A stretch of DNA of 64,000 nucleotides from Micromonospora inyonensis (GCF_900091415.1 NZ_FMHU01000001.1:372001-436000), one strand, 5' to 3'; positions 8,748 through 16,322 are shown, numbered from the stretch's first letter. Made by a program: numbers and translations. Notes: generated from the sequence alone by a model not told the origin.

Positions 8748-9278
8748 TCAGTCGGTCAGGGGTACCCCGGCCATCGAGGCGACCCCCTCCAGGTAGCCAC
8801 GGGCCCGTTCGGCCTTGGGATAGCGGCAGACCAACGACCAGAAGGACGCGTTGTGGCTCGGCACGATGAGGTGGGCCAACTCGTGCAGAAGTACGTAGTC
8901 GATCACCCAGTCCGGCATGTCCTGAAGCCGGTGCGAGATGCGGATGGTCCGGTCGGCGGGGGTGCAGGACCCCCAGCGGCCGTTCTGGTTGGTCACCCAC
9001 CGGACGCTCGCGGGAACCGCTGCCGGGCCGTGTTCCGCCAGGTAGAGGTCGATCAGGCGGGCGGCTCGCTGGAGCAGCTCGGCGTCGGTGCGGACCGGTC
9101 TGCCCTCACGCGCGGCGAGTCGGGCGAGCATCCGGTCGACCCACTCGGTCTCCTCGGCCCGGGAGAACTGGTCGGGGATCAGGACGACCACCCGTTCCCC
9201 GTCCCGGTACGCGGACACCGTGCGTCGCCGACGCTGACTGCGCCGCACTTCGACGACGGGCTTCCGCGCGCCTGCCAT
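8748..9278 (-). CDS. YgjP/SprT-like (DUF45, M48-type) metallopeptidase
   Basis: A 176-residue protein with the zinc motif HELAH (about residue 130) in VLLHELAHLIVPSHN, preceded by NQNGRWGSCTPADRTIRIS, the usual landmark of the DUF45/YgjP family. The third zinc ligand would be the His in PSHNASFW. The N-terminal 60 residues are basic. Substrate unknown; relatives bind DNA-protein crosslinks or assist proteolysis. The start at 9278 has a GCAGG site; a longer frame to 9347 has no family similarity. Stand-alone gene on the minus strand. Confidence 0.8.
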   Translation of the reverse strand: MAGARKPVVEVRRSQRRRRTVSAYRDGERVVVLIPDQFSRAEETEWVDRMLARLAAREGRPVRTDAELLQRAARLIDLYLAEHGPAAVPASVRWVTNQNGRWGSCTPADRTIRISHRLQDMPDWVIDYVLLHELAHLIVPSHNASFWSLVCRYPKAERARGYLEGVASMAGVPLTD

Positions 9279-9806
9279 CACTGGCCTGCGCAGCCTCGTG
9301 TTCCTGCCACATGGGAAAGCTAATGCGTTCTGACCAGGGGTCCGCAAGGGTCAACCCACCGACACGCGCCCGGAAACTCCGGGTTGATGGCGTCCAGTCC
9401 GAAAAAAATGTTTGCGGACCCGTCCCGATGGCCCTCCGCTCCTGGTCTGGACGGCGATCCGAGCACCCTGGGTGGCGACTTGGACGGACGCGGAGCGGCT
9501 CTCCACGTTAGGAGATCTTCGGTGCGACGGCTGCACCAGGGGTGCCCATCGGCCACTTCGGGGCGGTTCGCCCGGCGTGTCCCCGCCAAACTCACTTATC
9601 CGACCTTATTCGCCATGCACACTCTCGACGTCGACTAGCTCACAGTGTCGATGGATCTCTGACATGGAACCACCCGCACCTGGGTAGGGTCCGCCGGACC
9701 AGCGGTTACGAGCGTGACCGCGCAGAAGACCCCAGCGCCGGAGCCGCCGAGGCCCGCCGCCGGGTAGCCGCCGGCATCGACCGGCGGACGAAACGAGGAG
9801 GGCACC
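9279..9806. other. Long intergenic region without a convincing gene
   Basis: About 530 bases. Short frames here lack the GC-rich third positions and ribosome-binding sites of real genes. It holds a hairpin CCCGGA-AAC-TCCGGG (9369-9383), an A7 tract (9402-9408, rare in this sequence) inside a GTCCG/CGGAC repeat, a TCGACGTCGA palindrome (9625-9634) and a -10-like TAGGGT (9685-9690) that may serve the downstream zinc-ribbon gene. A small RNA cannot be excluded. Confidence 0.4.
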
Positions 9807-9974
9807 GTGGCCGACCAGGCCCAGACCTACAACGGTTACTGCGTCAAGTGCAAGGAGAAGCGCGACTTCGAGGGCAAGGTCGAGGTTTCCAAGACCGGCA
9901 TGAACATGGCCAAGGGCAAGTGCCCGGTCTGCGGCACAACAGTGAACCGGATTCTCGGCAAGGCGAAGGTCTGA
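9807..9974 (+). CDS. DUF5679 small zinc-ribbon protein
   Basis: A 55-residue protein with two CxxC pairs (C12/C15 and C39/C42) around a basic, beta-rich middle: a compact zinc ribbon. It matches the DUF5679 family of actinobacteria, of unknown function. GTG at 9807 is preceded by GAGGAGG six bases upstream, the strongest ribosome-binding site in the area. A strong hairpin follows, so the gene is monocistronic. The highly charged KCKEKRDFEGK-type sequence would suit a nucleic-acid or ribosome partner, but that is inference. Confidence 0.85.
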   Translation: MADQAQTYNGYCVKCKEKRDFEGKVEVSKTGMNMAKGKCPVCGTTVNRILGKAKV

Positions 9975-9987
9975 CCATCAGACCGAC

Positions 9988-10024
9988 CGGGGAGGGGGCG
10001 GCCCTGCGGGTCGCCCCCTCCCCG
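9988..10024 (+). terminator. Terminator of the DUF5679 gene
   Basis: Perfect 13-bp arms (9988-10000 and 10012-10024) with an 11-base loop, 13 bases after the stop codon. Confidence 0.8.
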
Positions 10025-10080
10025 CCGTGACCCGGCCCCGCACCGCAGCCGTCGGTTACGGGCCGGCGCCACCAACAGGC

Positions 10081-10142
10081 TGTGGACAACCAACCACATC
10101 CTGTGGATAACCCTGGAGGAAGCGCCGCAGGGCTGTGGACAA
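10081..10142 (+). promoter_or_regulatory. Cluster of three perfect DnaA boxes
   Basis: TGTGGACAA (10081-10089), TGTGGATAA (10102-10110) and TGTGGACAA (10134-10142) lie in the same orientation, start to start 21 and 32 bases apart. Read on the minus strand they are TTGTCCACA, TTATCCACA and TTGTCCACA, the actinobacterial and E. coli DnaA-box consensus. They fill the gap before the ThiF-like gene. No dnaA, dnaN or rpmH is nearby, so this is not oriC. It could titrate DnaA or control the downstream gene pair. Confidence 0.75.
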
Positions 10143-10182
10143 CGATCGACGGATCGTCCGGATACGGTCACCATTGGTCACC

Positions 10183-11292
10183 ATGACCCGTGCCACCCTT
10201 CTCCGCCCGACGCTGCTGCCCGGCCTCACCCGGCTCTGGCGCGACCGGCACACGCTGCAACTGGGCCTGGATCCCGCCCGAGCCGTCCTGCTCGAGGTGG
10301 CCAACCCGCGTGCCGTCCGGTTGCTCGACCTGCTCGACGGCGCGCACAGCGAACGACACATCCTCGACCACGCCACCCGGATCCGGGTCGACCGCGACGA
10401 CGCGCGTAGCCTGCTGGAGACGCTCCGCGCCGCCGGGCTGGTGGTCGCCGCGCACACCCTGCTCCCCACCGGCCTCGCCGACCCGGACCGCGCGCGGCTG
10501 AGCGACGAGGCGGGCGCGCTCGCCCTCGGCGCCGGCGACCTGCCCGGCACTCCCGCCCAGGTGCTCCGGCGCCGGCGGGCCGCCCGGGTGGTGGTCACCG
10601 GCTCCGGGCGGCTCGGTGGTCCGGTCGCCGTGGCCCTGGCCCAGGCCGGCGTCGGGCACGTCGACCCCGATCTGGGCGGTCGGGTGCGCCCGGCCGACCT
10701 GGTCGGCACCGGCCTCCTCCCCGGTGACGTCGGGCGGCACACCGCCGAGGCGGTGGCCGACGCCATCGCCCGTACCGCAGCCGGCACCGTCACCAGTCCG
10801 GTCCGACGCCGTCGCGCCGACCTGGTGGTCCAGGTGGGCGTCGACCGGCCGGCCGCGCTGCTCGCCGCCGGGTTCGCCCGCCGCCGGCAGCCGCACCTGA
10901 TGCTCTCGCTGCGCGACGGCGTACCGGTGATCGGCCCCCTGGTCCGGCCACCGGCCGGGCCGTGCCTCAACTGCCTCGACCGGCACCGACTGGACCGGGA
11001 TCCGGCCTGGCCCGGGCTCGCCGCCCAGCTCGCCGGCGACGACCCGACCCCCGCCTGTGGGGTCGCCACCCTCCTCGCCGCCGTCGCCCTGGCCACGGCG
11101 GAGGCGCTCAGCCATGTCGACGGCGGGACTCCCGAGACGGTCGGCGCGGCCGTCGAGGTCGGCGGGGCCGGTCGCTTCCGACGGCGGGTTTGGCCGCCAC
11201 ATCCGGACTGTGGGTGCCTCGGCGACCGGGGAGACCCACCCCACGGGCCCCGGCCCGGCCGCAGAGCAGCAGCGGGGCGGTCCGGTCGGTAA
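10183..11292 (+). CDS. ThiF/E1-like protein (TOMM leader-binding-like), possibly inactive
   Basis: A 369-residue protein with an N-terminal winged-helix-like region (about 1-110), a Rossmann segment with VVVTGSGRLGGPVAVALAQAG (about residues 136-156) like the nucleotide loop of ThiF/E1 enzymes, and a paired zinc site C~261/C~264 (PCLNC) with C~342/C~344 (CGC). The usual Arg after the D-x-D acidic motif is not evident, so adenylation may be lost. TOMM-cluster proteins share this design, but no YcaO or precursor gene lies nearby. ATG 10183 is preceded by the DnaA boxes. Ten bases later the ABC1 kinase begins, as for Rv3196-Rv3197. Confidence 0.7.
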   Translation: MTRATLLRPTLLPGLTRLWRDRHTLQLGLDPARAVLLEVANPRAVRLLDLLDGAHSERHILDHATRIRVDRDDARSLLETLRAAGLVVAAHTLLPTGLADPDRARLSDEAGALALGAGDLPGTPAQVLRRRRAARVVVTGSGRLGGPVAVALAQAGVGHVDPDLGGRVRPADLVGTGLLPGDVGRHTAEAVADAIARTAAGTVTSPVRRRRADLVVQVGVDRPAALLAAGFARRRQPHLMLSLRDGVPVIGPLVRPPAGPCLNCLDRHRLDRDPAWPGLAAQLAGDDPTPACGVATLLAAVALATAEALSHVDGGTPETVGAAVEVGGAGRFRRRVWPPHPDCGCLGDRGDPPHGPRPGRRAAAGRSGR

Positions 11293-11302
11293 CAATGGCC
11301 GG

Positions 11303-12655
11303 GTGACCGATATCCCGCGCCGGGCCGTGTCCCGGACCGCCAAGCTCGCCGCACTGCCGCTCGGTTTCGCCGGGCGGACCGTCCTCGGCATGGGAAAGCG
11401 CGTCACAGGGCTCGCCTCCGAGGTGATTTCCGCCGAGATCCAGCAACGCACCGCCGAACAGCTGTTCAGCGTTCTCGGGCAGCTCAAGGGCGGGGCGATG
11501 AAGTTCGGCCAGGCGCTGTCGGTGTTCGAGGCCGCCCTGCCGGAGGAGGTTGCCGCGCCGTACCGGCAGGCGTTGACCAAGTTGCAGGAGGCGGCTCCGC
11601 CGCTGCCCGCGGCCACCGTGCACAAGGTGCTCGCCGAGCAGCTCGGGCCGGACTGGCGGGACCGGTTCCTGGAGTTCGACGACACCCCCGCCGCGGCGGC
11701 CAGCATCGGCCAGGTGCACCGGGCGGTCTGGCGGGAGCCGACCACCGGACGACGCAGGTCGGCCACCCCGACCGGGCGGTCCGTCGCGGTGAAGATCCAG
11801 TACCCGGGCGCCGGGGACGCCCTCCTGGCCGATCTGAAGCAGCTCTCCCGGCTGGGTGCCATGTTCCGGGCCATCCAGCCCGGCCTGGATGTCAAGCCCC
11901 TCCTCACCGAGCTGCGTGAACGGATCACCGAGGAACTCGACTACGAGCTGGAGGCCGAGTCGCAGCGGGCCTTCGCCGCGGCGTACGCGGACGACCCGGA
12001 GATCTTCATCCCGGCGGTCGTCGCCGCCGCGCCCCGGGTGCTGGTCACCGAGTGGGTGGAGGGCACCCCGCTGGCGCAGATCATCCGCGAGGGCACCCCC
12101 CAGGAGCGCGACCGGGCCGGCCGGCTGATGGCCGTCCTGCACCTCTCCGCCCCGGCGCGGGCCGGGTTGCTGCACGCCGACCCGCACCCGGGCAACTTCC
12201 GGATGCTGTCCGACGGCCGGCTCGGTGTGATCGACTTCGGTGCGGTGGCCCGGATGCCGGAAGGGACGCCGGAGCCGATCGGCCGGCTCGCCGGGCTCTC
12301 CCTGCGCGGCGAGGCCGACGCGGTGGTGGAAGGGCTACGGACGGAGGGCTTCGTCCCGGCGAACGTGCCGATCGACGCGCAGGCGGTGCTGGACTTCGTC
12401 CGGCCGATGCTGGAGCCGGTGGCGACCGAGGAGTTCCAGTTCACCCGGGCCTGGCTGCGTGCGGAGGCGGCCCGGATCGCCAACCCCCGGTCACCGGCCT
12501 ACCAGTTGGGCCGGCAGCTCAATCTGCCCCCGTCGTACCTGCTCATCCACCGGGTGACGCTCGGCTCCATCGGGGTGCTCTGCCAGCTGGAGGCGAAGGC
12601 CCCCTACCGGGGCATCCTCGAACGGTGGCTCCCCGGGTTCGCCCCGGCGGCCTAG
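11303..12655 (+). CDS. ABC1/UbiB-family atypical kinase
   Basis: A 450-residue ABC1 (AarF/UbiB/ADCK) protein. Visible motifs: KxGQ region KFGQALS (about 65), the Ala-rich loop AAAASIGQVHRA (about 130), the VAVKIQYPG lysine (about 163), catalytic LLHADPHPGNF (about 291) and VIDFGAV (about 309). These proteins bind ATP and in other bacteria support quinone synthesis or lipid handling at the membrane; actinobacteria use menaquinone, so the role here is open. GTG 11303 is chosen because the ATG at 11295 is out of frame. It follows the ThiF-like gene closely and matches Rv3197, which neighbours whiB7 in mycobacteria. Confidence 0.9.
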   Translation: MTDIPRRAVSRTAKLAALPLGFAGRTVLGMGKRVTGLASEVISAEIQQRTAEQLFSVLGQLKGGAMKFGQALSVFEAALPEEVAAPYRQALTKLQEAAPPLPAATVHKVLAEQLGPDWRDRFLEFDDTPAAAASIGQVHRAVWREPTTGRRRSATPTGRSVAVKIQYPGAGDALLADLKQLSRLGAMFRAIQPGLDVKPLLTELRERITEELDYELEAESQRAFAAAYADDPEIFIPAVVAAAPRVLVTEWVEGTPLAQIIREGTPQERDRAGRLMAVLHLSAPARAGLLHADPHPGNFRMLSDGRLGVIDFGAVARMPEGTPEPIGRLAGLSLRGEADAVVEGLRTEGFVPANVPIDAQAVLDFVRPMLEPVATEEFQFTRAWLRAEAARIANPRSPAYQLGRQLNLPPSYLLIHRVTLGSIGVLCQLEAKAPYRGILERWLPGFAPAA

Positions 12656-12662
12656 CGACGAC

Positions 12663-12703
12663 GCAGGGGGGCGGTGGGCCGGTGCCGGCCCACCGCCCCC
12701 TGC
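12663..12703. terminator. Bidirectional terminator hairpin
   Basis: An 11-bp GC stem (12672-12682 and 12685-12695) is extended outward by G/C runs with one bulge, between the convergent ends of the ABC1 gene and the small gene at 12716. Confidence 0.75.
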
Positions 12704-12715
12704 GGTTCGGTGTGG

Positions 12716-12949
12716 TTACAGAACGCCCAACTCGCGGGCCGACCGCTGACGGCTGGCCATGGCGACGGTACGGGCGGATCGGGCTGCCTCAGTGCTCGTG
12801 GTGGTACGACCGGCCTGAGGCCGACGCATTCGAGCCCTGGACAACGCTTCGTGAAGTAGTTGCATCTCGGCGACTCCGTTCAGGACGTGCGGGTTCATCA
12901 GTTCGCTGGCTGCCGGTGCGCCACCGGCACGAGCGCGGGTCGGGTTCAT
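12716..12949 (-). CDS. Small hypothetical protein downstream of whiB7
   Basis: A 77-residue, basic, cysteine-free protein I cannot assign. It has a probable helix (HVLNGVAEMQLLHEALSRAR, about 19-38) and a Ser/Arg-rich tail ending in ARELGVL. ATG 12949 begins one base after the whiB7 stop codon, so it should share the whiB7 transcript and be translationally coupled to it. The position suggests a function in the same antibiotic or redox response, but nothing in the sequence shows it. A second in-frame Met lies at residue 18. Confidence 0.6.
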   Translation of the reverse strand: MNPTRARAGGAPAASELMNPHVLNGVAEMQLLHEALSRARMRRPQAGRTTTSTEAARSARTVAMASRQRSARELGVL

Positions 12950-12950
12950 G

Positions 12951-13316
12951 TCAGGCCGCCAGCCGGACCGTGTTGCGGGACGTGGCCAGCCCACTGGCCG
13001 CCAGCCGCGCCTCGGCCTCGACCCGGAGCGCGGCATCCCGGGCTACGTCCTCCTTGCGCGGGCGACCACGGGGCCGCTTGCGCGGGACGACCGCGCCACG
13101 CTCGAAGATCTCGCCACCCCAGACGCCCCAGGGCTCGGCCCGCTCGGCCGCACCGGCGAGGCACTCGACGCGCAGCGGGCAGTCCCCGCAGAGCGACTTG
13201 GCCAGCTCCAGTTCGGTGGGCGAGTCGGAGAACCACAGGTCGGGGTCGAACTTCCGGCAGGGCAGGTTCGCCTCCATCTCGACGCTCACGTCGAGGGGGG
13301 CCAACACCAGACTCAT
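12951..13316 (-). CDS. whiB7: WhiB7 (WblC) iron-sulfur transcription factor
   Basis: A 121-residue WhiB protein with four cluster cysteines (C20, C43, C46, C52), the GVWGGE turn (64-69) and the AT-hook RGRPRK (83-88) that is diagnostic for WhiB7. It holds a [4Fe-4S] cluster, binds sigma-70 region 4 and AT-rich DNA, and activates intrinsic resistance genes when ribosome-targeting drugs slow translation (known for Mycobacterium and Streptomyces). Its 3' gene order (uvrD2 upstream in the same orientation, ABC1 kinase converging) equals Rv3197A. The ~130 bases before the start hold a strong terminator preceded by an upstream ORF, so expression is likely attenuated. Confidence 0.95.
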   Translation of the reverse strand: MSLVLAPLDVSVEMEANLPCRKFDPDLWFSDSPTELELAKSLCGDCPLRVECLAGAAERAEPWGVWGGEIFERGAVVPRKRPRGRPRKEDVARDAALRVEAEARLAASGLATSRNTVRLAA

Positions 13317-13380
13317 CGCCCGGTCACCTCTCTCTCACTTCGATCCCGGGGATCGCATTTCCGACGTACTTCGGCGGGAC

Positions 13381-13424
13381 AAAAAACTGAGGCCGCGGAT
13401 CCCGGTAGCGGGTTCCGCGGCCTC
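13381..13424 (-). terminator. Attenuator terminator in the whiB7 leader
   Basis: On the minus strand a 15-bp stem (13424-13410 with 13403-13389, one mismatch, 6-base loop) is followed by AG and six T residues (13386-13381). This is a classical intrinsic terminator placed 65 bases before the whiB7 start codon, so it must be read through to express whiB7. Confidence 0.85.
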
Positions 13425-13470
13425 GAGGTGAGCCGGTGGTCTGATGATCAGACCGGTCTCCCTCGAGGTG
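13421..13470 (-). promoter_or_regulatory. Possible antiterminator: CCTCGAGG pair and 17-base palindrome
   Basis: Two copies of CCTCGAGGTG (13421-13430 and 13461-13470) are self-complementary and flank the palindrome GGTCTGAT-G-ATCAGACC (13438-13454). Pairing the two copies would capture the GAGG that starts the terminator stem, so the two folds exclude each other. The upstream ORF stops inside this segment. Confidence 0.5.
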
Positions 13471-13702
13471 GAACACCGCGGACGTCCAGACGCCGCTTCA
13501 TGGCGACCTTGACGCCCTTGCCCGTGAACCCACTGGTCCCCTCGTTTCCGATCGGCGCGACGGTCAGAATCAGCTCGGCCTGATCCTGGGTCTGGTGCGC
13601 CTGCGGAACCGGGAGCCCGACGGTCAGGGCGGCCCGGACAGCCGACAGCGGAGCGAGGGCAGCAGGCAGCGCCGCCGGACGCTCGTAGACGAAGCTCTCC
13701 AT
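13448..13702 (-). CDS. Upstream ORF (leader peptide) of whiB7
   Basis: Eighty-four codons starting at ATG 13702, preceded by a near-perfect AAGGAGGTG site six bases upstream, so it is clearly translated. It ends at 13448, 131 bases before whiB7 and about 24 bases before the attenuator stem. The peptide is Ala/Pro/Leu-rich at the start and ends in a basic stretch KRRLDVRGVPPRGRPV. I find no domain. Its likely job is to let a slowed or stalled ribosome decide between terminator and antiterminator, as described for other whiB7/wblC leaders. The length is greater than needed for a simple leader peptide. Confidence 0.7.
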   Translation of the reverse strand: MESFVYERPAALPAALAPLSAVRAALTVGLPVPQAHQTQDQAELILTVAPIGNEGTSGFTGKGVKVAMKRRLDVRGVPPRGRPV

Positions 13703-13789
13703 CGGTGCCACCTCCTTCACTCACACTCGTTGTCGACTCGGTCTCGCCCCGTGAGCAGCCACGATGGGCCGCCCGCGAGGTGTGTTCTG

Positions 13790-13829
13790 AGGCTATGCCG
13801 CCTCCGGGCGCGAGGGCAAACGAATTACG
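13790..13829 (-). promoter_or_regulatory. Putative whiB7 promoter with AT-rich WhiB7 site
   Basis: On the minus strand TTGCCC (13814-13819) and TAGCCT (13790-13795) are 18 bases apart. An AT-rich CGTAATTCG block (13821-13829) lies directly upstream of the -35, where WhiB7 is known to contact its own promoters. It overlaps the last codons of uvrD2 and gives a leader of about 460 bases. Confidence 0.55.
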
Positions 13830-15984
13830 ACGGGTTTTCCAAACTTTCTTTCGGGCAGATCGCGTCGACCGTCGCGCCACCCACCAGGGCCAGCACGGAC
13901 TCACCGTAGAGGCCCAGTTTGCGGGGGCCGATCCCGGCGATAGCGATCAACTCTTCGGGGCGGCCCGGCCGCCGTTCGGCCAGGGCGGTCAGGGTCGCAT
14001 CGGTGAAAACCACGTACGCCGGTACCCGTTGCGTGCCGGCCACCCGCTGCCGCCAGTCCCGGAGCCGTTCCAGCAGGTCCTCGTCCACGTCGGACGGACA
14101 CGTCGGACAGCGACCGAGCTTGCGGTCGCCACCGGCGAGCAGGGTCGCCCCGCAGATCCGGCAGGAGACCACCACGTTCCGGCGACGCTCGGCGCGCGGA
14201 ACCGGGCCGGCGCCGGCCCGTTCGGATCCGCCGGTGCGGTCGAGCTGCGGCAGGAAACGTGAGGGACGCCGGTTCCGCCCGCCCGGCGAGCGGGCCGAGG
14301 CGTACGACAGCCAGAGCCACTGCCGGGCCCGGGTGATCCCGACGTACAGCAGCCGCCGCTCCTCCTCGACCTGCTCGGGGGTCTTCGCGTACCCGGTCGG
14401 CAGCGTGCCCTCGGCGAGCCCGACCAGGAAGACCGCGTCCCACTCCAGTCCCTTGGCCGAGTGCAGGGAGGCCAACGTGACCCCGTCGACGGTGGGCACG
14501 TGCTGCTGGGCGGCCCGCCGGTGCAGTTCCTCGGTGAAGGCGGCGAGGGTGACCGGCCGTTCGACCGCCGCGCCCTCGCCGATCGGCAGCACCGGGGGGG
14601 TGGCCGCGTACTCCTCGGCGAGCTGGACCAGGGCGGCCAGCGCCTCCCAGCGTTCCCGCACCGCGCCGCCGGCCGGGGGGGCGTCCGGGGCCCAGCCCAC
14701 CGCGGCGAGCGCCTCGACCACGGCGGCCGGCAGCGGGGTCTCCCCGGGGATCGAGCGGGTGGCCGCCCGCAGCGCCACCATCGCCTGCCGCACCTCGACC
14801 CGCTCGAAGAACCGTTCCGCCCCCTGCACCACGTACGGGACGCCGGCCTCGGTGAGCGACTTCTCGTACGCCTCGGACTGCGCGTTGGTGCGGAACAGCA
14901 CCGCGATCTCCCGGGCCGGCGTGCCGGCGGCGACGAGCTGCCGGCAGCGGGTGGCGACCGCCGTCGCCTCGGTCGGCTCGTCGGTGAAGATCCGCAGCTC
15001 CGGCTCGGGACCGGTCGGGCGCTGTCCGACCAGTTCCAGCCGGAGCCGGGCCTCGCTGCCGCGCGCCTGGGCGATCACCGCGTTGGCCAGTCCGACCACC
15101 TGCGGGGTGGAGCGGTAGTCGCGGACCAGCCGGACCACCGTCGCGCCCCGGTGGCGGCGGGGGAAGTCGACCAGGTACGCCGACGTGGCCCCGGTGAACG
15201 AGTAGATGGTCTGGCTGGCGTCGCCGACCACGGTGAGGTCGTCCCGGCCGCCCAGCCACGCGTCCAGCAGCCGCTGCTGCAACGGGTTCACGTCCTGGTA
15301 CTCGTCGACCACGAAGTGCCGGTACTGGGCCCGGATCTGTTCGGCGACGTCCGGGTGCTCCTCGATCCCCCAGACGGCGGCCCGGAGCAGGTCCTCGAAG
15401 TCGATCACCCCGTTGGCCCGCTTGACCGTCTCGTAGGCGGCGAAGACCTCGGCGACCTTCGCCGGCTCGTGCGGGGTGTCGCGCTGCGCCTTGGCCGCGG
15501 CGACGACGTACTCCCCCGGCTCGACCAGGGACGACTTGGCCCACTCGATCTCGCCGGCCAGGTCCCGGGCGGCGGCCCGGTCGGTGCGCAGCCCGGCGCG
15601 GGCGGCGGCCAGGGTGACCAGCCGGACCTTGCTGTCCAGCAGTTCGGGCAGGGCCCGGCCGTGCAGCAGCCGGGGGGCGAAGTAGCGCATCTGGCGCAGC
15701 GCGGCGGCGTGGAAGGTGCGCGCCTGCACCCCCGCGACGCCCAACGCGGTCAACCGGGCGCGCATCTCGGCGGCGGCCCGCGCGGTGAAGGTCACCGCGA
15801 GCACGTGCCGGGGCGAGATCGCCCCGGTCAGCGCCCGGTGCGCGATCCGGGAGGTGACCGCCCGGGTCTTCCCGGTGCCCGCGCCGGCCAGGACGCAGAC
15901 CGGCCCGGCGGGCGCGGTCACCGCCGTCCGCTGCTCGGGGTCGAGCCCGGCCAGCACCTGTTCCGCCGCTGAGTGCACCCCCAC
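13825..15984 (-). CDS. uvrD2: Superfamily I DNA helicase UvrD2 with tetracysteine and HRDC domains
   Basis: A 719-residue helicase. Walker A is GAGTGKT (34-40), motif II is DEYQD (about 227), motif V/VI includes LHSAKGLEW and VGITRAR. After the motor comes a tetracysteine motif (CRIC...CPTC, about 607-630) and a C-terminal HRDC domain. This layout is that of mycobacterial UvrD2 (Rv3198c), a 3'-5' DNA helicase that is essential in mycobacteria and acts in DNA repair. Start GTG 15984; a second GTG two codons on is equally possible. It is divergent from the mycoredoxin gene and ends within the whiB7 promoter region. Confidence 0.93.
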   Translation of the reverse strand: MGVHSAAEQVLAGLDPEQRTAVTAPAGPVCVLAGAGTGKTRAVTSRIAHRALTGAISPRHVLAVTFTARAAAEMRARLTALGVAGVQARTFHAAALRQMRYFAPRLLHGRALPELLDSKVRLVTLAAARAGLRTDRAAARDLAGEIEWAKSSLVEPGEYVVAAAKAQRDTPHEPAKVAEVFAAYETVKRANGVIDFEDLLRAAVWGIEEHPDVAEQIRAQYRHFVVDEYQDVNPLQQRLLDAWLGGRDDLTVVGDASQTIYSFTGATSAYLVDFPRRHRGATVVRLVRDYRSTPQVVGLANAVIAQARGSEARLRLELVGQRPTGPEPELRIFTDEPTEATAVATRCRQLVAAGTPAREIAVLFRTNAQSEAYEKSLTEAGVPYVVQGAERFFERVEVRQAMVALRAATRSIPGETPLPAAVVEALAAVGWAPDAPPAGGAVRERWEALAALVQLAEEYAATPPVLPIGEGAAVERPVTLAAFTEELHRRAAQQHVPTVDGVTLASLHSAKGLEWDAVFLVGLAEGTLPTGYAKTPEQVEEERRLLYVGITRARQWLWLSYASARSPGGRNRRPSRFLPQLDRTGGSERAGAGPVPRAERRRNVVVSCRICGATLLAGGDRKLGRCPTCPSDVDEDLLERLRDWRQRVAGTQRVPAYVVFTDATLTALAERRPGRPEELIAIAGIGPRKLGLYGESVLALVGGATVDAICPKESLENPS

Positions 15985-16076
15985 AACGAGGAATCATCCC
16001 AGCCGCGCCGGACGTTGCAGCCGATACCCTGTGCGGGCGAAGCCGCCCGACCGTGGACCGATGGAGGTTCTGACTG

Positions 16077-16322
16077 ATGTTGACGATGTATTCCACGCCG
16101 TGGTGCGGCTACTGCCACCGGTTGAAGTCGCAGCTCGACCGGGAGGGCATCGCCTACCAGGTGGTGGACATCGAGCAGGATCCGGCGGCGGCCGAGTTCG
16201 TGATGAAGGTCAACGGCGGCAACCAGACGGTGCCCACGCTGCGCTTCGCCGACGGCTCCGCCCTCACCAACCCCTCGATCAACCAGGTCAAGCAGCACCT
16301 CGCGAGCCTGGCCGGCGCCTGA
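16077..16322 (+). CDS. mrx1: Mycoredoxin 1 (glutaredoxin-like, CGYC)
   Basis: An 81-residue glutaredoxin-fold protein with active site CGYC (C10, C13) and the TVPTLRFADG segment holding the cis-Pro. It reduces mycothiol-mixed disulfides using electrons from mycothiol, fitting the mshB gene elsewhere in this window. GGAGG lies nine bases before ATG 16077. A -10-like TACCCT is at 16025-16030. Divergent from uvrD2, as Rv3198A is from Rv3198c. Confidence 0.92.
   Translation: MLTMYSTPWCGYCHRLKSQLDREGIAYQVVDIEQDPAAAEFVMKVNGGNQTVPTLRFADGSALTNPSINQVKQHLASLAGA

Noticed and set aside
9384..9638. Short plus-strand frame in the gap before the DUF5679 gene
   Set aside because: No ribosome-binding site, irregular third-position composition and no domain.
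10081..10142. DnaA-box cluster as the chromosomal origin
   Set aside because: Only three boxes, no AT-rich unwinding element, and no dnaA, dnaN or rpmH near.
10183..12655. ThiF-like gene as part of a thiazole/oxazole peptide cluster
   Set aside because: No YcaO, dehydrogenase or precursor peptide gene around; context is the conserved Rv3196-Rv3197 pair.
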